Source: Solibaculum_A intestinale (lineage in GTDB: Bacteria; Bacillota; Clostridia; Oscillospirales; Acutalibacteraceae). Taken from it: a stretch of 64,000 nucleotides of DNA. The notes beneath the pieces are model-generated. The model was not told the origin of the DNA. It was given only the letters and a program-made list of their open reading frames with translations, and did not search any database. The stretch spans positions 45,292-109,291 of the forward strand of contig NZ_JBBMFD010000008.1 of assembly GCF_040096205.1 (NCBI RefSeq), given 5' to 3'. Both the position numbers and the translations under genes were made by a program. This document shows, in pieces, positions 59,344-64,000 of the stretch. Positions within the stretch are counted from its first letter, which is position 1. Each line of letters opens with the position of its first letter.

Positions 59344-60735
59344 TTATATAAGCGTGCGGACCAGCTCTTTGAAATGATTGCCGCGGGCGGCAAAGTTCGG
59401 GTATAAATCGAAGCTGGCGCAGGCGGGAGACAAGGTCACCACGTCGCCGGGCTTTGCCTCGGCCTTCGCCGCGCTCACCGCTTCTTCCATATCCCGTACC
59501 CGCAGGATGGGGGTTTTCATCTCGTCAAAGTCCGGGCAGGCGCGTACCGCTTGCTCGATTTTGTCCGCCGTGGCCCCCATTAAAATCAGCCGCTTGACGT
59601 ATTTGGCCACCGCCGGGCCTAAAGTGTCAAAGGGGATGTGCTTATCGTACCCGCCGGCGATGAGGATGACCTTCTCGGGGAAGGCCTTGAGCCCCGCAAT
59701 GGTGCGGGTGGGGCTGGAGGCGATGGAGTCGTTGTACCAGCGTACCCCGTCCTTCTCCCGCACCAGCTCAATGCGGTGCTCCACTCCGCCGAAGGTTTCC
59801 GCCGTGGTGCGCATGGCAGTCAAGTCCACGTCCCCCCAAACGGCACAGATGGCGGCCAGGTAGTTTTCCACATTGTGGTCGCCGGGCAGCTTGATGGCGG
59901 CCCGCTCAAAAAGGCGCTCCGGTTTCCCGTTGCGGGAGAAATAGAGAAAGCCGTCCTCTCCCAGATACGCGCCGGTGCGCACCGGCCTGGTGCGGGAAAA
60001 AAGAAGGGTGTCCCCCCTGGTTTCCATAGCAAAGGAGGCGGTAATGGCGTTGTCCACGTTAAGTACCGTACGGGAAAAGCCAGTCTGGTGCAAAAACAAG
60101 TTGCGCTTGGCGTCGATATACTCCTGCATATCCTTATGGATGTCCAGGTGGTTGGGGGCTACGTTGGTCACCACCGCCACCTGGGGACTCTGGCGCATGG
60201 AAATGAGCTGAAAGGAGGAAAGCTCCACTACCGCATAGTCCTCCTCCTTCATCTCCATCACCTTGGGCAGCAGCGGCGCGCCGATGTTCCCGCCCAACCA
60301 GACGGTATGACCCTGGGCCTTGAGCATCTCGGCGATCAGGGTGGTGGTGGTGGTCTTTCCGTCCGACCCGGTCACCCCGATAAGCTTCGCCGGGCACAGG
60401 TCGAAAAAGACCTCCATTTCCGAGGTGACCGTCACCCCGTCGGCCCGGTACCCGGCCAGCTGCGGCAGCGTATAGGGCATGCCGGGGGTACGGAAGATGA
60501 TGTCGGCGTCCAGGTTTTCCAGATAGTCCGGGCCGGTTTTGAGCACGGCGCCCAGCTTTTGCAGATGGCCCGCCGCCTCTCCCAGGGCCTCCGGCTCTCG
60601 TTTGTCACAGGCGGTGACCTTCGCCCCGTACCGGCAAAGCAGCTCGATGAGGGGGCGGTTGCTTACCCCGATGCCGCACACGGCTATCTTTTTCCCCTTA
60701 AGGCTTTGAAAAAACGTTTCGGCTGACTGACGCAT
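59344..60735 (-). CDS. murD: UDP-N-acetylmuramoyl-L-alanine--D-glutamate ligase
   Basis: 463 residues. KKIAVCGIGVSNRPLIELL is the UDP-binding start, GVTGSDGKTTTTTLIAEML is the ATP loop, VVELSSFQL and VAPNHLDIH the central motifs, and YNDSIASSPTRTIAGL the C-terminal one. MurD adds D-glutamate to UDP-MurNAc-L-Ala in the cytoplasm. The start is the ATG at 60733-60735; further upstream Met codons are possible but not needed by the family. It heads an operon with two M42 peptidases, a GNAT and a methyltransferase. Confidence 0.95.
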   Translation of the reverse strand: MRQSAETFFQSLKGKKIAVCGIGVSNRPLIELLCRYGAKVTACDKREPEALGEAAGHLQKLGAVLKTGPDYLENLDADIIFRTPGMPYTLPQLAGYRADGVTVTSEMEVFFDLCPAKLIGVTGSDGKTTTTTLIAEMLKAQGHTVWLGGNIGAPLLPKVMEMKEEDYAVVELSSFQLISMRQSPQVAVVTNVAPNHLDIHKDMQEYIDAKRNLFLHQTGFSRTVLNVDNAITASFAMETRGDTLLFSRTRPVRTGAYLGEDGFLYFSRNGKPERLFERAAIKLPGDHNVENYLAAICAVWGDVDLTAMRTTAETFGGVEHRIELVREKDGVRWYNDSIASSPTRTIAGLKAFPEKVILIAGGYDKHIPFDTLGPAVAKYVKRLILMGATADKIEQAVRACPDFDEMKTPILRVRDMEEAVSAAKAEAKPGDVVTLSPACASFDLYPNFAARGNHFKELVRTLI

Positions 60736-61098
60736 ACGCTCTTTGCTCCGTTTCTCCGCGCACAGGCTTGCCAAACAGCGGGCATCCCCCTCTCTGCGCG
60801 GGAAGAGCGGGATAGAATATAAAGTCATAGTCCACCCAATCCACCTGTAGATCCGGGCGGTTCTTTTCCCGGGAACCATTGGGCAAAGCGGCGGGCTGTC
60901 ACTTGGCTATAATACTTTATTATATGTGTTTTACAGGAAAAATTCAACGCGCATACCGTCTTTTTCCCGCAAAGCCAAGCTGCGGGCTCAAATGCGCAAT
61001 TTATCCGACTGTTTTGCGTAAAAAGCACGCATATACCTTATTATAATAGAAAGCCCCCGGAAAGGTTCTTTTTTCCTCTCCGGGGACCGCAAAAAACA
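60736..61098. other. Intergenic region upstream of murD
   Basis: No gene. It contains the murD promoter and, further right, a hairpin GCCCCCGGAAAGG/CCTCTCCGGGG (61052-61085) with only a short T run on the minus strand, perhaps a second terminator after tRNA-Val. Confidence 0.45.
60919..60947 (-). promoter_or_regulatory. Promoter of the murD operon
   Basis: On the minus strand TTGAAT (60942-60947), 17 bases, and a perfect TATAAT (60919-60924). The resulting leader is about 175 bases long. Confidence 0.75.
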
Positions 61099-61136
61099 AA
61101 AAAAATAAGGCCGCCCCCACTATTGCAGGGACAGCC
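61099..61136 (-). terminator. Terminator of tRNA-Val
   Basis: Read on the minus strand, a GGCTGTCCC/GGGGGCGGCC stem with two G-T pairs and a T-rich run of eight T two bases later. It begins five bases after the tRNA. Confidence 0.7.
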
Positions 61137-61141
61137 CTTTA

Positions 61142-61217
61142 TGGTGGACGCTAACGGACTTGAACCGCTGACCTTCCGCACGTCAAGCGGAAGCTCTACC
61201 AGCTGAGCTAAGCGTCC
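61142..61217 (-). tRNA. tRNA-Val (anticodon GAC)
   Basis: 76 bases on the minus strand with CCA encoded. The acceptor stem GGACGCT pairs with AGCGTCC, the anticodon loop is TTGACGT and the T arm is AGCGGTTCAAGTCCGTT. It has its own promoter and terminator. Confidence 0.93.
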
Positions 61218-61249
61218 AAACAGAACTTGTCGTTTTTGCGACGAAGATT

Positions 61250-61278
61250 ATTATATAGCATGTGTCCATAAAATGCAA
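61250..61278 (-). promoter_or_regulatory. Promoter of tRNA-Val
   Basis: On the minus strand TTGCAT (61273-61278), 17 bases, TATAAT (61250-61255), 33 bases before the tRNA. Confidence 0.75.
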
Positions 61279-61359
61279 GTCTTTTTTCGCAAAAGCGACG
61301 CAAATAATTCATAAATTTGGGGAATCCGGCGCTCCTTCCGTTTTCAGGGCGGATTCTTT

Positions 61360-61389
61360 GCATATTCCTTCCTTGCTTGTCCCACACTA
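61360..61389 (+). promoter_or_regulatory. Sigma-G-like forespore promoter of gpr
   Basis: GCATA (61360-61364), an 18-base spacer and CACACTA (61383-61389), against the consensus GMATA and CATNHTA. gpr is a known sigma-G target in Bacillus. No sigma-A promoter is evident there. Confidence 0.6.
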
Positions 61390-61457
61390 ATACCGGCAGC
61401 CGGGCGGAAAAACGCGCGGCGATAGAAACTTTGCTTTTGCGAAAGGAGTTTAAATCT

Positions 61458-62339
61458 ATGATATACCGAACCGACCTGGCCATTGAGGCCGCCGAGCTTG
61501 CGGGGACGAAAACCCCGCCTGGGGTGGAGTCCAGCGAGGAAATGCGCGGCGACGCGAAAATCACCCGCATCCGGGTAGTAAACGAAGAGGGCGCCAGTGC
61601 CATCGGCAAGCCGGTGGGCAACTATGTGACCATCGAGCTGCCGCCTTTCTCGGAAATGTCGGAAGAGATCGACGAGAAGCTTTCCGCCGTGGCCGACTGC
61701 CTCAAAGAGCTGCTGCCCCCGGAGGGTCCCGTTCTGGTAGCGGGCATCGGAAACGCCGAAACCACCCCCGACGCCTTAGGCCCTGACGCTTGCTCCTCCA
61801 TCCTGGCCACCCGCCACATCCGCGGGGAAATCGCCCGGGCCGCGGGCTTAGAGGGGCTTCGCCCGGTGGCGGTGCTGGCGCCGGGGGTTTTGGGGCAGAC
61901 GGGCATTGAGACCGGCGAACTGCTGGCCGCGGCAGTCGAACACATCAAGCCTGCCGCCGTCATCGCCATCGACGCGCTGGCCTCCCGCAGCCTCTCCCGC
62001 CTGGGTTGTACCGTGCAGCTGGCGGACACCGGCATTTCCCCGGGGTCGGGCGTGGGCAACAAGCGCAAGGAGCTCAGCCGGGAAACCCTTGGGGTGCCGG
62101 TCATTGCCATGGGGGTGCCCACGGTGGTAGACGCTATGACCCTGGCCGCCGACCTTCTGGGCGAGGAGGACGCCGACCGGCTCCTAGAGAAGGTACAGCC
62201 GGACGGCCGGGCCATGATGGTCACCCCCAGGGAGATCGACATGCTCATTGACCGGGCGGCGTTCCTTTGCTCCCTTGCCGTCAATACCGCTTTGCAGCCC
62301 ACTCTCACCCCCGACGACATCTTAGCGCTAGTCTCCTAA
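61458..62339 (+). CDS. gpr: Germination (spore) protease GPR
   Basis: 293 residues. The propeptide region YRTDLAIEAAELAG, the ITRIRVVNEEGASAIGKPVG segment, VAGIGNAETTPDALGPDAC and GQTGIETGELL with DALASRSLSRLGCTVQLADT fit the GPR (A25) family. GPR is made as a zymogen in the forespore and cuts small acid-soluble proteins at germination. The ATG at 61458 follows AAAGGAG. It marks the organism as an endospore former. Confidence 0.96.
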   Translation: MIYRTDLAIEAAELAGTKTPPGVESSEEMRGDAKITRIRVVNEEGASAIGKPVGNYVTIELPPFSEMSEEIDEKLSAVADCLKELLPPEGPVLVAGIGNAETTPDALGPDACSSILATRHIRGEIARAAGLEGLRPVAVLAPGVLGQTGIETGELLAAAVEHIKPAAVIAIDALASRSLSRLGCTVQLADTGISPGSGVGNKRKELSRETLGVPVIAMGVPTVVDAMTLAADLLGEEDADRLLEKVQPDGRAMMVTPREIDMLIDRAAFLCSLAVNTALQPTLTPDDILALVS

Positions 62340-62899
62340 TTTTCCTTGGCCCGGCCCTTCTTTTTTTCGCCGCTATGCAAGAAAAACAGCTCTTATTCCA
62401 CCCATTTAGCGGGAATGATAGGCAGGCCCTTTTTCAGCCTTTCAGATTAGTGCAATTTGACGAAGCTCTTGAAAATCTGCACAAATCCAAATCCAAATTT
62501 TGTTGCTTTCTCTAGTTTTCTATTTCCTTCCATTTAAAAATTACAACCCTGTCATTTCTGTTACAAAATTGTAACAATGCACAGAAAGGAAATGCGACCT
62601 TTGGTTTTTTTGACTTAAAAATGGTCGAATTCAAAAAAACGCCGTCGTTTTTTCCAAATCAAAAAAACGAAAAAAAACCGCGTTACTTTCCAATCGCACG
62701 AGTTCCTTATGTAGCAAAACGTCAAAAACTTTGGCAGGTTTGAACAAATCCAAGCACCCGCAATCGTTTGACAGACCTGGGTTTGCGAGGCTATAATCAA
62801 ACTCGTTCGAAAAAAACAGAAGTCAAAATGCGTTATTTTTTCTTTCTGTGAAGCGCCCAAAACCGGCGGCTTCGCAAATACAGAGTAAGGAGCGTTGGT
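62340..62899. other. AT-rich 560-base region between gpr and the 3D-domain gene
   Basis: No gene seen. It has poly-A and poly-T runs, the palindrome TTACAAAATTGTAA (near 62560), the hairpin AAAAAACG-CCGT-CGTTTTTT (62634-62653) and, close to the next gene, a clear promoter. The hairpin may end gpr transcription about 300 bases after its stop. Confidence 0.45.
62768..62797 (+). promoter_or_regulatory. Promoter of the 3D-domain gene
   Basis: Perfect TTGACA (62768-62773) and TATAAT (62792-62797) with an 18-base spacer, about 100 bases before the start codon. Confidence 0.8.
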
Positions 62900-63943
62900 A
62901 TGACCGAAATGCAACGAGTGCGCAAGCTCTTATCCCGCTTGTGTACTTCGCGCCTCTTTCCGGTGACCCTTTTGGGGGCCACATGCGTCATAGCTCTCGT
63001 CTGGGGATTTCTTGAGCTTAAACCGGTCCGTGTCTACGACGGCGTCACCGACACCACGGTGTACACCTCCTCGGCGCAGCCGAATATCATCCTGGGAAAG
63101 GCCGGCATCCTGCCGGGCGAAGACGATCTGGTGGATACCCGCCACAACGCAGACGGCAATCTGGAGATCACTTACATTCGCGACGGCGCCTTCGACCTTT
63201 CTTCCCTCACCCAAAGCAGCGCGGTCAGCGTTTCCTATTACGGAACGCTCGCTCAATACACCCAGGAATCCGCCGCACCGGAAACGGTGACGGTGGAAAT
63301 CGAATCCTCCATTCCCTACGGAACCGTGACGCAGGAAACGAGCCTGCTAAACGCAGGCGAGGTACGTGTGAAGAGCGCAGGCGTGGCCGGCGTGAGCGTA
63401 GCCCGTTACGAGCAGACCATGGTAAATGGCAAAATCGTCAAATCGGTAAAGCTGGGCGAGGAAGTGGTCAGCGAGCCGGTGGATGAAGTGGTGCAGATGG
63501 GCACCTATGTGGCCCGCAATCCCAGTCTGGTCAGCCAACTGACCGGTTCGGGCGGCGCAGTAATGACCTCGGCGGATGTGCCGTGCTTCTCCCTGCTCAC
63601 CCCCTCTTCTCCCATTGAGCTGGACGCAAACGGCTATCCGGTCCATTACAGCCGGGTTATCACCGGCCCCGGCACGGCTTATACGGCCGCGCCCGGCAAG
63701 GGCACCGCTTCGGGACGCCCTGCCATGCAGGGCCATGTGGCGGTGGACCCCAAGGAAATCCCCTACGGTACGGAGCTGTATATCGTGTCCGCGGACGGCA
63801 AGTTCGTCTACGGCTACTGCATCGCGGCGGACACCGGCGGCTTTGTTCACACCACCAACATTGTGGCCGACCTGTATTTCTCCAACATGAGCGACATTTA
63901 CAGCTTCGGCAAACGCGACGTGCTCATCTTTGTGCTTAACTAA
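62900..63943 (+). CDS. YabE-like wall protein with G5 and 3D domains
   Basis: 347 residues. One membrane helix at about 20-38 (LFPVTLLGATCVIALVWGFL) anchors or exports the protein. A DUF348-like segment follows (VRVYDGVTDTTVYTSS), then a G5-like part (TQETSLLNAGEVRVKSAG, about 145-215), and a C-terminal 3D domain with the three Asp motif: GHVAVDPKEIPYGTELYI, CIAADTGG and NIVADLYF. Proteins of this kind cleave or reshape peptidoglycan at growth or spore revival. AAGGAG precedes the ATG. Single gene. Confidence 0.92.
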   Translation: MTEMQRVRKLLSRLCTSRLFPVTLLGATCVIALVWGFLELKPVRVYDGVTDTTVYTSSAQPNIILGKAGILPGEDDLVDTRHNADGNLEITYIRDGAFDLSSLTQSSAVSVSYYGTLAQYTQESAAPETVTVEIESSIPYGTVTQETSLLNAGEVRVKSAGVAGVSVARYEQTMVNGKIVKSVKLGEEVVSEPVDEVVQMGTYVARNPSLVSQLTGSGGAVMTSADVPCFSLLTPSSPIELDANGYPVHYSRVITGPGTAYTAAPGKGTASGRPAMQGHVAVDPKEIPYGTELYIVSADGKFVYGYCIAADTGGFVHTTNIVADLYFSNMSDIYSFGKRDVLIFVLN

Positions 63944-64000
63944 GAGCGCGCGCAACACCCCATACAGACGAGACAAGGGCCGGACGCTTTGGGGGGGCCG

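Noticed and set aside
62340..62899. c-di-AMP (ydaO) riboswitch before the 3D-domain gene
   Set aside because: The expected conserved segments are not visible in the region, and the clear promoter leaves only about 100 bases of leader.
62615..62914. 99-codon open frame on the minus strand
   Set aside because: It lies across the promoter and start of the 3D-domain gene, has no ribosome site and reads as low-complexity Phe/Lys sequence.
1..64000. CRISPR array, insertion sequence or prophage
   Set aside because: No regularly spaced repeats, transposase, integrase or phage structural genes were found on either strand.

Overview
The window reads as a chromosomal segment of an anaerobic, spore-forming, moderately GC-rich member of the Clostridia, most like the Oscillospiraceae/Ruminococcaceae group. 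This is inferred from the germination protease gpr, the cotJABC spore-coat operon, a flavodiiron protein, the ecfA1-ecfA2-ecfT-truA order, LCP and CpsB-type wall genes, Gram-positive style ribosome sites (AGGAGG) and many TTGACA-17-TATAAT promoters. No database search was possible; family names rest on motifs read from the translations.

Layout. 1-2071: purine genes purA (partial) and purB, with a structured leader that carries an intrinsic terminator. 2106-4098: an esterase and a PgeF-type protein with a cysteine-rich N-terminal extension. 4322-11060: a hexuronate-type sugar operon (three TIM-barrel isomerases, a Gfo/Idh oxidoreductase, UxuA, an SDR reductase) divergent from an AraC regulator. 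11430-20824: a mosaic with AT-rich accessory genes (a lone polytopic membrane protein, a GIY-YIG/DUF4357 protein, a gtr-like cassette) set around a VOC/small-ORF operon and a flavodiiron gene. 21043-30722: tRNA-Pro, rlmB, a degenerate P-type-ATPase-like membrane protein, an aldo/keto reductase, a zinc-ribbon/acyltransferase pair, degV and a Na/Pi symporter. 31120-41568: prs with its own attenuated leader, then one long run of ruvC-ruvA-ruvB-glmM-methyltransferase-ecfA1-ecfA2-ecfT-truA-DUF5711.

41688-47438: cotJABC, a DUF4190 protein, two side-by-side modules of an XRE regulator divergent from a small membrane protein, a methyltransferase, and DUF2752 and CpsB-type genes that follow the LCP gene at 47468-48553. 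49384-54006: an arabinose operon (acetyltransferase-araB-araA-araD) behind a strong promoter with AraR-like operators. 54265-60947: a methionine-gamma-lyase-like gene and a murD operon with two M42 aminopeptidases, a GNAT and a methyltransferase. 61142-63943: tRNA-Val, gpr with a sigma-G-like promoter, and a G5/3D-domain wall protein.

Most of the window is ordinary core genome. The points most worth a second look are the P-type-ATPase-like protein that has lost its DKTGT motif, the gtr-like AT-rich cassette, the Cys-rich/PgeF fusion, the paired XRE/membrane-protein modules with matching operator repeats, the two attenuated leaders (purB and prs), and a 25-nt repeat flanking the lone AT-rich gene. 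No CRISPR array, prophage, insertion sequence or transposase was seen.
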